A DNA stretch of 64,000 nucleotides from Kitasatospora sp. CB01950. GTDB taxonomy: Bacteria; Actinomycetota; Actinomycetes; Streptomycetales; Streptomycetaceae. This document shows, one piece after another, positions 30,539 to 38,440 of the stretch (positions are counted from its first letter, which is position 1; the number at the start of each line of letters is the position of its first letter). Made by a program: the position numbers and the translations under genes. The stretch spans positions 278 to 64,277 of the forward strand of contig NZ_LISX01000005.1 of assembly GCF_001905465.1 (NCBI RefSeq). The letters are read 5' to 3'. The notes beneath the pieces are model-generated. The model was not told where the DNA came from, ran no database searches, and saw only the letters and a program-made list of their open reading frames with translations.

Positions 30539-31558
30539 GTGACGACCATCAACGGACAGGGCTCGGAGCAGCCGGCCGCGGACCGCTACGACCGCCGGGA
30601 GCCGGCCGGTCTGGCGGAGCTGACGGCGGTGGTCGACCGGGTCCGGGCGTCCGTGGAGAGCGTGATCGAGGGCAAGCCGGAGGCCGTCCGGATCGCCCTG
30701 ACGGTGCTCCTCGCCGAGGGCCACCTGCTGCTGGAGGACGTGCCGGGCGTCGGCAAGACCATGCTCGCCAAGGCGCTGGCCCGCTCGGTGGACTGCACGG
30801 TCCGCCGGATCCAGTTCACCCCCGACCTGCTGCCCTCGGACGTCACCGGCACCAACGTCTTCGACCAGCACCAGCGCGACTTCGAGTTCCGGCCCGGCGC
30901 GATCTTCGCGCAGATCGTGGTCGGCGACGAGATCAACCGGGCCTCCCCGAAGACCCAGTCGGCGCTGCTGGAGTCGATGGAGGAGCGCCAGGTCACCATC
31001 GACGGCACCTCCTACGAACTGCCGTCGCCGTTCATGGTGATCGCCACCCAGAACCCGGTCGAGATGGAGGGCACCTACGCCCTGCCGGAGGCCCAGCGCG
31101 ACCGCTTCATGGCCCGCATCTCGATCGGCTACCCGAGCCCCGAGGCCGAGTACGCGATGCTCGACCTGCACTCGGCGGCCAACCCGCTGAACGACCTGCG
31201 GCCGGTCGCGCACGCCGCCGACCTGCTCAAGCTGATCGACGTGGTCAAGGCCGTGTACGTCTCCGACCCGGTCCGCCGGTACGCCGTCGACCTGGTCTCC
31301 GCCACCCGCAGCACCCCCGAACTGCGGCTCGGCGCCTCGCCCCGGGCCACCCTGCACCTGGTCCGCGCGGCCCGCGCGCACGCCGCCCTGGACGGCCGCG
31401 ACTACGTACTGCCGGACGACATCCAGGCGCTGGCCGTGCCGGTGCTGGCGCACCGCCTGCTGCCCACCTCGGAGACCCAGCTGAGCCGCCGCACGGTGGA
31501 GAACGTGGTGCTCGACCTGGTGTCCCGACTGCCCCTCCCGCGTCCGCAGGGCCGCTGA
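30539..31558 (+). CDS. MoxR-family AAA+ ATPase
   Basis: A 339-aa AAA+ ATPase thought to act as a chaperone or activator for the co-encoded DUF58 and membrane proteins. Walker A is EDVPGVGKTMLAKALA. Walker B and sensor blocks are IVVGDEINRASPKTQSALLE, MVIATQNPVEMEGTY and LPEAQRDRFM. GTG 30539, with GGGAG seven bases upstream, is preferred to an ATG 24 codons earlier. The DUF58 gene starts one base after its stop. The MoxR-DUF58-transglutaminase trio is a known recurrent operon. Confidence 0.93.
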   Translation: MTTINGQGSEQPAADRYDRREPAGLAELTAVVDRVRASVESVIEGKPEAVRIALTVLLAEGHLLLEDVPGVGKTMLAKALARSVDCTVRRIQFTPDLLPSDVTGTNVFDQHQRDFEFRPGAIFAQIVVGDEINRASPKTQSALLESMEERQVTIDGTSYELPSPFMVIATQNPVEMEGTYALPEAQRDRFMARISIGYPSPEAEYAMLDLHSAANPLNDLRPVAHAADLLKLIDVVKAVYVSDPVRRYAVDLVSATRSTPELRLGASPRATLHLVRAARAHAALDGRDYVLPDDIQALAVPVLAHRLLPTSETQLSRRTVENVVLDLVSRLPLPRPQGR

Positions 31559-31559
31559 G

Positions 31560-32879
31560 GTGGCGGGCCCCGCCCGGCCCTCCGGGCTGCGCGCCGCCCT
31601 GCAGGGGCTCACCACCCGGGGGCGTTCCTTCCTGGCCGCCGGCCTGACCGCCGCGCTCTGCGCGTACCTGTTCGGCCAGAGCTCGCTGGTCCAGGTCGGC
31701 GTGCTGCTGGCGGTGCTGCCGCTGGCCTCCGCGCTGCTGCTGGTCCGCACCCGCTACCGGGTCGCCTCCGGCCGCCGGCTCAGCCCGCAGCGCGCCGCGG
31801 CCGGCCAGGAGGCCCGGGTGCACCTGCGGCTGGACAACGTCTCCCGGGTGCCCACCGGCCTGCTGCTGCTGGAGGACAAGGTCCCGTACGTGCTGGGGCC
31901 GCGTCCGCGCTTCGTGCTGGACCGGGTCGAGCCGCGCGGCTTCCGCGAGGTCTCCTACCGGGTCCGCTCCGACCTGCGCGGCCGCTACCCGCTCGGCCCG
32001 CTGCAGCTGCGGCTGTCCGACCCGTTCGGGATGTGCGAGCTGACCCGCTCGTTCAGCGCCGCCGACGTGCTCACCGTCGTGCCGCAGGTCCAGAGCCTGC
32101 CGCCGGTGCGGCTGCCCGGCGAGTCCGCCGGGCAGGGCGAGTCCAACGCGCACGCGCTGGCGCTGGCCGGCGACGACGACGTGATCCCGCGCGAGTACCG
32201 GCACGGCGACGACCTGCGCCGGGTGCACTGGAAGTCCACCGCCCGCTACGGCGAGCTGATGGTCCGCCGCGAGGAGCAGCCGCTCCGGGCCCGCGCCACC
32301 GTGCTGCTGGACACCCGGGAGACGGCGCACCGCGGCTCCGGCCCGGCGTCCTCGTTCGAGTGGGCGGTGTCCGCCGCCGCCTCGATCTCCGTCGACCTGG
32401 TGCAGCGCGGCTACCAGACCCGGCTGCTCACCGACACCGGCCGCGCGCACCCGCAGCACGGCAGCACCAACACCACCAACGCCGAGACCGTCGGCGTCCT
32501 GCTGGACGCCCTCGCCGTGGTCGAGCACTCCGACGGCGGCGGCCTGGCCCGCGCCGAGGAGGTGCTGCGCCTGGGCGGCGAGGGCCTGCTGGTGGCGATC
32601 GTCGGCGACCTCGACGACGAGCAGCTCGAACGCCTCACCAGGCTGCGCCGCCGGACCGGCGGCGCGGTCGCCCTGCTGCTGGACACCGGCACCTGGGCGG
32701 GCCTGCGGCACCTCTTCCCGGACGCCGCCGACGACCAGGCCGACTCCGCGGTCGGCCGGCTGCGCGAGGCCGGCTGGACCGTCCTCCCGGTGCGGGCCGG
32801 CGACTCGCTGCCCGCCCTGTGGCGGGCCGCCGACCGCACCCAGAACTCCGTTCCCTACCGAGACGAGGTCGGCGCGTGA
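31560..32879 (+). CDS. DUF58 domain-containing protein
   Basis: A 439-aa protein with two N-terminal hydrophobic segments (FLAAGLTAALCAYLFGQ and VGVLLAVLPLASALLLV). A beta-rich region follows, then the DUF58 signature REYRHGDDLRRVHWKSTARY. The C-terminal half resembles a vWA-like alpha/beta domain (LLDTRE, later VAIVGDLDDEQ). It is the middle gene of the MoxR operon, with GTG 31560 one base after the ATPase stop and its own stop overlapping the next GTG. Role is probably in cell-envelope biogenesis; the biochemical activity is unknown. Confidence 0.9.
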   Translation: MAGPARPSGLRAALQGLTTRGRSFLAAGLTAALCAYLFGQSSLVQVGVLLAVLPLASALLLVRTRYRVASGRRLSPQRAAAGQEARVHLRLDNVSRVPTGLLLLEDKVPYVLGPRPRFVLDRVEPRGFREVSYRVRSDLRGRYPLGPLQLRLSDPFGMCELTRSFSAADVLTVVPQVQSLPPVRLPGESAGQGESNAHALALAGDDDVIPREYRHGDDLRRVHWKSTARYGELMVRREEQPLRARATVLLDTRETAHRGSGPASSFEWAVSAAASISVDLVQRGYQTRLLTDTGRAHPQHGSTNTTNAETVGVLLDALAVVEHSDGGGLARAEEVLRLGGEGLLVAIVGDLDDEQLERLTRLRRRTGGAVALLLDTGTWAGLRHLFPDAADDQADSAVGRLREAGWTVLPVRAGDSLPALWRAADRTQNSVPYRDEVGA

Positions 32880-35293
32880 CCACCCGGGCCAAGTTGACGC
32901 TCTGCGCGGCCCTGGCGACCGCCCTGGCGGCGCTGTCCCTGTCCCCGCTGTTCAAGGACTCCTTCGCGCTGTCCCCGCACGGCCTGCTGATGATCGCCGC
33001 CGCGGCCGCCGCCGGCGCGGGCCTGCGCGCCCTGCCGCTGCCCCGCCCGCTGGTGCTGCCGCTCCAGCTGCTCGTGGTGCTGTACGTGCTGATGCTGACC
33101 ACCGTGCAGTCCTCGATGTACCTCGGCGTGCTGCCCGGCCCGGGCGCGCTGGACGCGGTCTCCTCGCTGCTGGCCGAGGGCGGCAACGACATCCAGGTGT
33201 ACGCGATCCCGGCGCCCACCACCGACGGCCTGGGGCTGATCGTGGTCGGCTCGGTCTCGCTGGTCGCCGTCCTGGTCGACGCCCTCGCGGTCACCTACCG
33301 CCGGGCCGCCGCCGCGGGCCTGCCGCTGCTCGCCCTGTACTCGGTGGGCTGCGGCCTGGCCGGCTCGCCGGGCGGCATGTGGCTGTGGTTCCTGTTCGCC
33401 GCGGCCGGCTACCTGGGCCTGCTGTACACCGAGGGCCAGGACCGCCTGACCCGCTGGGGTCGGGTCTTCCACGGCACCGGCCGCTCCGCCGTCGCGCTGT
33501 CCAACGGCGGCCGCCGGGTCGGCCTGATCGCGCTGGCCACCGCCGTCCTGCTGCCCGCCGTGCTGTCCACCCTGCTGCCCTCGACCGGCTCCGGCCTGTT
33601 CGGCGGCTTCGGCGGCAGCGGCGGCAGCGGGACGGGCTCCGGCGCGGGCGACGAACGCTCGCTCAACCTGGTCGTCGCGCTCACCGCCAACCTGCGCGCC
33701 AACGACGACACCGAACTGCTGCGCTTCTCCACCAACGCCACCGACGCCGACCAGCTCTACCTGCGGGTCGCCGCGCTCAGCGAGTTCGACGGCTCGGAGT
33801 GGAAGGTCGGCCCGCAGTCCTCCGAGCCGCTGCCCACCACGCTGCCCCTCCCCGAGGGCATGGCCGCCGGCGGCAACTCGGTCCAGACCAACATCAAGCT
33901 CTCCGAGAAGCTCGGCACCACCTGGCTGCCGATGCCGTACCCGGTCTCCTGGGTCGAGATGCCCTCCACCGCGAACTGGCGCTTCGACCGGACCAACCGC
34001 ACCGTCAACGCCGTCAACGGCGAGAAGACCAACGGACTCTCGTACGCCGTCGGCTCGTTCACCGTCAACGCCGACGCCGCGCAGCTGCGGGCGGCCGACC
34101 CCGCGCCCGAGGACATCGCCAGGCGCTACCTGGCCCTGCCGAACAACCTGCCCGCCGTCGTCGGCGACACCGCCCGGAAGATCACCCAGGGCGCCACCAA
34201 CCCGTACGACCAGGCCGTCGCCCTCCAGCAGTACTTCACCAAGGGCGACTTCACCTACAACACCAAGATCGAACCGCGCACCGGGCCGGACGCCATCGCC
34301 AAGTTCCTCCAGGACAAGGAGGGCTTCTGCGTGCACTTCGCCGCCACCATGGCCGCGATGTCCCGCTCGCTGGGCATCCCGTCCCGGGTCGCCATCGGCT
34401 TCACCCCCGGCACCGGCGACTCCTCCAACCGCATCGTGCGGAGCTCCAACTACCACGCGTGGCCCGAGCTGTACTTCTCCGGCCTCGGCTGGATGCGCTT
34501 CGAGCCCACCCCCAACCGGGGTGCCGTCCCGCTGTACACCGTCCCGCAGGCCGCGAAGTCGGCCCAGCCCAGCACCCAGCCGAGCGCCTCGTCCTCCGCC
34601 GATCAGCCCACCGCCGGGCCGTCCTCCTCCAGCGCCTGCGGCACTTCGCCGAAGCACCGCCCCGAGGACTGCGCCGACGAGGCCGCGATCATCCAGCACC
34701 GGAGCACCGTCACCCCGTGGTGGCAGACCTGGCCCGCGATGCTCGTCGCCGCCGGACTCGTCCTGCTGCTCGCCCTGCTGGCCACCCCCATGCTGCTGCG
34801 CAACCGCCTGCGCCGGCGCCGCCTCGGCGCCGGCCGGCACGGACCCGACGCGGCAGGACCCCGGCTCACCGACGAACAGGTGCTCGCCGCCTGGGCCGAA
34901 CTCGTCGACTCCGCCTGGGACCTGGGCCTGCCCCCGGACGAGGCACGCACCCCCCGGAACGCCGCCCGCCGGCTCGCCGAGGACGCCCACCTCGCCCCCG
35001 CCGCCGCCGAGGCCGCCGGCCGGGTCGCGCTCGCCACCGAACGCGTCATGTACGCCCGCGAGTCCGACCCGCCCGCCCAGCTCGGCACCGACGTCCGCAC
35101 CGCCCGCGAGGGCCTGCTCATCCAGGCCACCCGCGGCCGCCGCCTGCGCGCCCTGCTCCTCCCCGCCTCCACCGTCCGCTTCTGGTGGCGCACCCAGGAC
35201 CGCGTCACGGCCCTCCGGGAACGCACGGCCGACCGCTCCGCCAAGCTCCGCGAGGCAGTCACCAGGCCCTTCCGCCGGACCCCGAAGGACTAG
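32876..35293 (+). CDS. TgpA-type membrane transglutaminase-like protein
   Basis: An 805-aa membrane protein. The N-terminal part has about six hydrophobic segments (DUF3488-like), then an extracytoplasmic transglutaminase core with Cys485 (GFCVHFAATMAAMSRSLGIP) and His527 (NYHAWPELYF). The third position is Glu543 in FEPTP, where the wider family usually has Asp. A Ser/Pro-rich linker, one more membrane segment (about 622-645) and a cytoplasmic DUF4129-like helix region end the protein. GTG 32876 overlaps the DUF58 stop (GTGA). It is the last gene before a strong terminator. Substrate unknown; cell-envelope role inferred. Confidence 0.92.
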   Translation: MTTRAKLTLCAALATALAALSLSPLFKDSFALSPHGLLMIAAAAAAGAGLRALPLPRPLVLPLQLLVVLYVLMLTTVQSSMYLGVLPGPGALDAVSSLLAEGGNDIQVYAIPAPTTDGLGLIVVGSVSLVAVLVDALAVTYRRAAAAGLPLLALYSVGCGLAGSPGGMWLWFLFAAAGYLGLLYTEGQDRLTRWGRVFHGTGRSAVALSNGGRRVGLIALATAVLLPAVLSTLLPSTGSGLFGGFGGSGGSGTGSGAGDERSLNLVVALTANLRANDDTELLRFSTNATDADQLYLRVAALSEFDGSEWKVGPQSSEPLPTTLPLPEGMAAGGNSVQTNIKLSEKLGTTWLPMPYPVSWVEMPSTANWRFDRTNRTVNAVNGEKTNGLSYAVGSFTVNADAAQLRAADPAPEDIARRYLALPNNLPAVVGDTARKITQGATNPYDQAVALQQYFTKGDFTYNTKIEPRTGPDAIAKFLQDKEGFCVHFAATMAAMSRSLGIPSRVAIGFTPGTGDSSNRIVRSSNYHAWPELYFSGLGWMRFEPTPNRGAVPLYTVPQAAKSAQPSTQPSASSSADQPTAGPSSSSACGTSPKHRPEDCADEAAIIQHRSTVTPWWQTWPAMLVAAGLVLLLALLATPMLLRNRLRRRRLGAGRHGPDAAGPRLTDEQVLAAWAELVDSAWDLGLPPDEARTPRNAARRLAEDAHLAPAAAEAAGRVALATERVMYARESDPPAQLGTDVRTAREGLLIQATRGRRLRALLLPASTVRFWWRTQDRVTALRERTADRSAKLREAVTRPFRRTPKD

Positions 35294-35304
35294 CAGCCTT
35301 CGCG

Positions 35305-35351
35305 CCCCGCGCCCCGACCGGGGCGCGGGGACCCGCGCGAGGCGGAGGGCC
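35305..35351 (+). repeat. partial third copy of the dispersed palindromic repeat
   Basis: CCCCGCGCCCC (35305-35315) pairs with GGGGCGCGGGG (35320-35330). This is followed by ACCCGCGCGAGGCGGAGGGC, which aligns with the left arm of copies 1 and 2 (AACTGCGCGAAGCGGAAGGC). The inner arms and right half are missing. Confidence 0.65.
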
Positions 35352-35361
35352 GCACACGGAA

Positions 35362-35399
35362 AGATCCGCCCGAGGAGGGAACCCTCCTCGGGCGGATCT
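35362..35399. terminator. strong bidirectional terminator
   Basis: AGATCCGCCCGAGGAGGG (35362-35379) and its exact complement (35382-35399) make an 18-bp perfect stem with a two-base loop. It lies between the convergent transglutaminase and DUF3040 genes. Confidence 0.92.
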
Positions 35400-35420
35400 C
35401 ATAGTGTCCGGTGCGCCCGT

Positions 35421-35804
35421 CTACAGCCCGCTCTGCTCATCGCGGCGCCGCTGCCAGCGCTGTTCCATTCGGTCCACGACACCGGTCTTCCGGCGAGGCG
35501 CTGACGCCTGCCGTGGACCGTGTCCGGCCGGGCCTGGGCCTCGTCGCCACGCGGTGACCGCGAGGACCGCACAACCCAGCATCACCAGGAACCCGACCAC
35601 GCTGACCCAGATGACCTGCGCGACCAGGCCGCCCATGAGCAGCGCGACACCTGCGACGAACCCCGCCGCGGCCAGGTAGACCCGCCGACGGGTATGGGTG
35701 CGCAGGCCGGTTCCCTCAAGCGCTGACGCGAACTTGGGATCTTCGGCGTACAGCGCTCGCTCCATTTGCTCGAGCAGTCGCTGCTCGTGCTCCGAGAGCG
35801 GCAC
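35421..35804 (-). CDS. DUF3040 membrane protein
   Basis: A 127-aa protein. The N-terminus MPLSEHEQRLLEQMERALYAEDPKFAS is the DUF3040 hallmark. Two hydrophobic segments (VYLAAAGFVAGVALLMGGLV and VIWVSVVGFLVMLGCAVLAV) and a basic C-terminal tail follow. The family is confined to actinobacteria and has no assigned function. GTG 35804 follows GGAGG by five bases. In Streptomyces it is usually found near the dcw cluster, as here. Confidence 0.9.
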   Translation of the reverse strand: MPLSEHEQRLLEQMERALYAEDPKFASALEGTGLRTHTRRRVYLAAAGFVAGVALLMGGLVAQVIWVSVVGFLVMLGCAVLAVTAWRRGPGPAGHGPRQASAPRRKTGVVDRMEQRWQRRRDEQSGL

Positions 35805-36043
35805 GGAGTCCTCCTACTCGTCGGTCGCGGGGCGACCGGTCCGCCACCCCTGGCTCGGGCCTGTGTGGTCCATATGCCCCACCGGTCTGGCCGTCATGCT
35901 TACCGGCTTTACCCAGATCATACGGTCCACAGGCCCTGTTCGGCGTGGTCAATCAGGCGTGGCACGGGCCACCACGTGTGGGACCCGCACCTCTGCAACG
36001 AGCGGACCCCCCACTTGGTGCCCCTCGCCGGGCCGGTGGCCGG

Positions 36044-36796
36044 TCAGACCGCTTCGGCGAGCAGGTGGAGCTGGGTGGCGACGGCGTGGAAGGCGGGCTG
36101 CTCGGCGGCGGCCAGTTCCAGCTTGAGCAGGGCGTCGAGCGCACCGGGCTCGGTGTCGACCAGGACGCCGGGGACCAGGTCGGCGAAGACCCGGATGCCG
36201 TGCACGGAGGTGACCCGCAGGCCGGCGTCGGTGGCCAGGGTGTCGAGCTGGTCGCCGGTGAAGCGGCGGGGCATCGGGTCGCCCGCGCCCCAGCGGCCGT
36301 CGGGGGCGTCCAGCGCGGTGCGGGCGTCGGTGAACTGGCCGGCCACCGCGCGGGCCAGCACGGCGCCGTTGCGGTTCGCGGCGAGCAGGCTGACCAGGCC
36401 GCCCTTGCCGAGCGCGCCGACCAGGTGGCCGAGCGCCTCGGCCGGGTCGTCCACGACCTCCAGGACGCCGTGGCAGAGCACCGCGTCGACCGAGCCGGCC
36501 GGGACCAGCTCGGGCAGCGTCTGGGTGTCGCCCTGGACGGCGCGCACCAGGTCGGTGACCCCGGCCTCGGCGGCCCGCCGCTCCAGCGCGAACAGCGCGT
36601 CGGGGCTGGGGTCGACGACGGTGACGCGGTGGCCCAGCTTGGCGACCGGCACCGCGAAGTTGCCGGTGCCGCCGCCGGTGTCGACGACCTCCAGGACCGG
36701 CCGTCCGAGCTCGGCGGAGCGCCGTTCCAGCGCCGACCGCAGCACCTCCCACACCACGGCGGTACGCAGCGCACTGCGGGGACGAGTCGGATACAA
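36044..36796 (-). CDS. SAM-dependent methyltransferase
   Basis: A 250-aa class I methyltransferase. The SAM-binding loop is EVVDTGGGTGNFAVPVAKLG, followed by the acidic VTVVDPSP, the QGDTQTLPELV block and the post-II motif VLCHGVLEVVDDP. Substrate is not evident. The best start is TTG 36796, preceded by GAGGGG about seven bases upstream; no ATG or GTG near the N-terminus has a comparable site. Sequence resembles the CmoA/UbiE-type small-molecule or tRNA-modifying group only in general. No obvious operon partner. Confidence 0.85.
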   Translation of the reverse strand: MYPTRPRSALRTAVVWEVLRSALERRSAELGRPVLEVVDTGGGTGNFAVPVAKLGHRVTVVDPSPDALFALERRAAEAGVTDLVRAVQGDTQTLPELVPAGSVDAVLCHGVLEVVDDPAEALGHLVGALGKGGLVSLLAANRNGAVLARAVAGQFTDARTALDAPDGRWGAGDPMPRRFTGDQLDTLATDAGLRVTSVHGIRVFADLVPGVLVDTEPGALDALLKLELAAAEQPAFHAVATQLHLLAEAV

Positions 36797-36888
36797 GGCG
36801 GCACCCCTCTAGGCAGGTCTTCCACGGCGGGAACGCCCTTACCCTATCCGGCCGGACGGGGCGGGCCCCGTCCGGCGCGGTGCCGTGC

Positions 36889-37374
36889 TCAGGGATGCAG
36901 GGCCAGCATCCGTTCCACGATGCGCAGGTAGAGGGCGGTGTTGCGGATCAGGTCGTCCGCGTCGCGCTCCCCGGCGGCGCCGGCGATGCCCGCCTCGGCG
37001 GCGGCGCGACGGCGGGCGCCGGCCGCGAAGTAGGCGGCCCACTCGGTGAGTTCGGGAGCGACCTCGGAGAGCAGCTCCCAGGCGGGACGGATCGCGTGAC
37101 GGCGGCGCGGGTTGCGTTCGGGGCGGCCTCTGACGGCGAGCACGGCGGCGGTGGCGCGCAGCGCGGCGAGGTGGGCGGTGGCGTAGCGCTCAAGCGGATC
37201 CTGCCTGCTGCGGGCGAACACCAGGGTGCGGTGGGCGTGGCGGAGCAGCTCCAACGCGGCAGGTGAGGCGGGAACCCGCCGCAGCACCGGGTGGACGTCT
37301 GCTCCGCGCGCAGCGGGAAGGGTGGGTTGATCGACGGCAGGGCGGGCGACAGGCTCAGGACGACTGATGGTCAT
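36889..37374 (-). CDS. SAV_6107-type HEPN domain protein
   Basis: A 161-aa protein. After a Pro/Ala-rich N-terminus (about 1-35) it carries a helical HEPN-like domain: LLRHAHRTLVFARSRQDPLERYATAHLAALRATAAVLA, then a C-terminal helix ending LYLRIVERMLALHP. The family is a conserved actinobacterial one named after a Streptomyces avermitilis protein. An R-x4-6-H ribonuclease motif typical of toxin HEPNs is not obvious, so nuclease activity should not be assumed. ATG 37374 has GGGGAG five bases upstream. Confidence 0.8.
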   Translation of the reverse strand: MTISRPEPVARPAVDQPTLPAARGADVHPVLRRVPASPAALELLRHAHRTLVFARSRQDPLERYATAHLAALRATAAVLAVRGRPERNPRRRHAIRPAWELLSEVAPELTEWAAYFAAGARRRAAAEAGIAGAAGERDADDLIRNTALYLRIVERMLALHP

Positions 37375-37818
37375 GGGTCTCCCCCGTTCACTCCGGACCT
37401 TGCCCGGGCCGGTCGGCCCGCGCATGCATCCATCGTGAACGGGGGGTCTGACAACTCCGGACCGTTCGTGACCGTCCGGTCGTCCCCATGGCCGTTCCCC
37501 CGGGAACGGGGCCGGGCTCCGCCGCCCCGTGTCGGCGGTGCCCGGCCCCGTCCTCGGCCGTTGGTCGCGCCCAGGGCCTGTGGTGCGGGCCAGCTGTCCC
37601 CCGTCGGCCGTGGCCTGCCCCGGGCGCTCCGGGAGGCTCCGCCCGGCGGCGGCCTTCCCGTTGCCCACTACTGTGCCGTCACGCCGTCACAGCGGGAACC
37701 CGCGCGAGTACTCAACCGGCGATCTGAGTACGGATACTCAGACGCCCCCGGCGGTCGGCGGGGGCGGGTACCGTGGCCGAACCCCGTCCGAGGGCCGGGC
37801 GGGCGGAGGGGGCGTGCG
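37375..37818. promoter_or_regulatory. divergent intergenic region with GAGTAC palindromes
   Basis: 444 bases between the HEPN gene (minus) and the DUF4126 gene (plus). It contains GAGTACTC (37706-37713) and, ten bases on, CTGAGTA-CGGA-TACTCAG (37724-37741). No gene is seen. Confidence 0.55.
37706..37741. promoter_or_regulatory. paired palindromes sharing GAGTA/TACTC half-sites
   Basis: GAGTACTC at 37706-37713 is a perfect 8-bp palindrome. CTGAGTA (37724-37730) and TACTCAG (37735-37741) are a perfect 7-bp inverted repeat with a CGGA centre. Both lie 78-113 bases before the DUF4126 start and could be an operator or, for the second, a small hairpin. Confidence 0.45.
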
Positions 37819-38418
37819 GTGGAAGCCATTCCGCTGATCTTCACCAGCGGCTGGGCGAGCGGGATCAACGCCTACGCGGTGGTGCTGCTGCTGGGCCTGT
37901 TCGGCCGCTTCGGCGGCGCGGAGTCGGTCCCGCCGGTGCTGGAGCGCACGGACGTCCTGATCGCCGCGACGGTGCTGTTCCTGTGCGAGGCGGTCCTGGA
38001 CAAGATCCCCTACGTGGACAGCGTCTGGGACGTGATCCACACCTTCGTCCGCCCGGTCGCCGGCGCCACCGTCGGCGCCCTGCTCGCCGCCCACGACCCC
38101 GGCTCGCTCGGCGAGGTCGCCGCGGGCGCGGTCGGCGGCACCACGGCACTACTCAGCCACGGCGTCAAGGCAGGCCTGCGGATGGCCGTCAACACCTCCC
38201 CCGAGCCCGCCTCCAACATCCTCGTCAGTCTCGCCGAGGACCTCTCCGTCGCGGGCCTGGTCACCCTCGCCGTCTTCCACCCCTGGCTCGCCGCCTCGAC
38301 GGCCGCGGTCCTGCTGCTGCTCGGGGGGCTGCTGGTGTGGTTCGCGGTGTCCCGCATCCGCCGGTTCTGGCTGCGCCGCAAGGAGCGCAGGCTGCAGCGC
38401 CTGGAGGCGGCGGCGTGA
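37819..38418 (+). CDS. DUF4126 membrane protein
   Basis: A 199-aa membrane protein with four to five hydrophobic segments. DUF4126 marks are FTSGWASGINAYAVVLLLGLFGRFGG at the N-terminus, LCEAVLDKIPYVDSVWDVIHTFVRP and NTSPEPASNILVSLAEDLSV. The C-terminus is basic. GTG 37819 has GGAGGGG about eight bases before it; the open frame further upstream is unconserved. It is followed 22 bases later by the flavoprotein gene on the same strand. Function unknown. Confidence 0.87.
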   Translation: MEAIPLIFTSGWASGINAYAVVLLLGLFGRFGGAESVPPVLERTDVLIAATVLFLCEAVLDKIPYVDSVWDVIHTFVRPVAGATVGALLAAHDPGSLGEVAAGAVGGTTALLSHGVKAGLRMAVNTSPEPASNILVSLAEDLSVAGLVTLAVFHPWLAASTAAVLLLLGGLLVWFAVSRIRRFWLRRKERRLQRLEAAA

Positions 38419-38440
38419 AGGCCGCATAAGATCTTCTGCC

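Noticed and set aside
30424..31647. Alternative-frame 407-codon ORF over the MoxR gene
   Set aside because: No motifs; the overlapping frame has Walker A, Walker B and sensor motifs of MoxR.
36889..37374. HEPN protein as a toxin of a toxin-antitoxin pair
   Set aside because: No R-x4-6-H ribonuclease motif was evident and there is no MNT-type antitoxin gene beside it.
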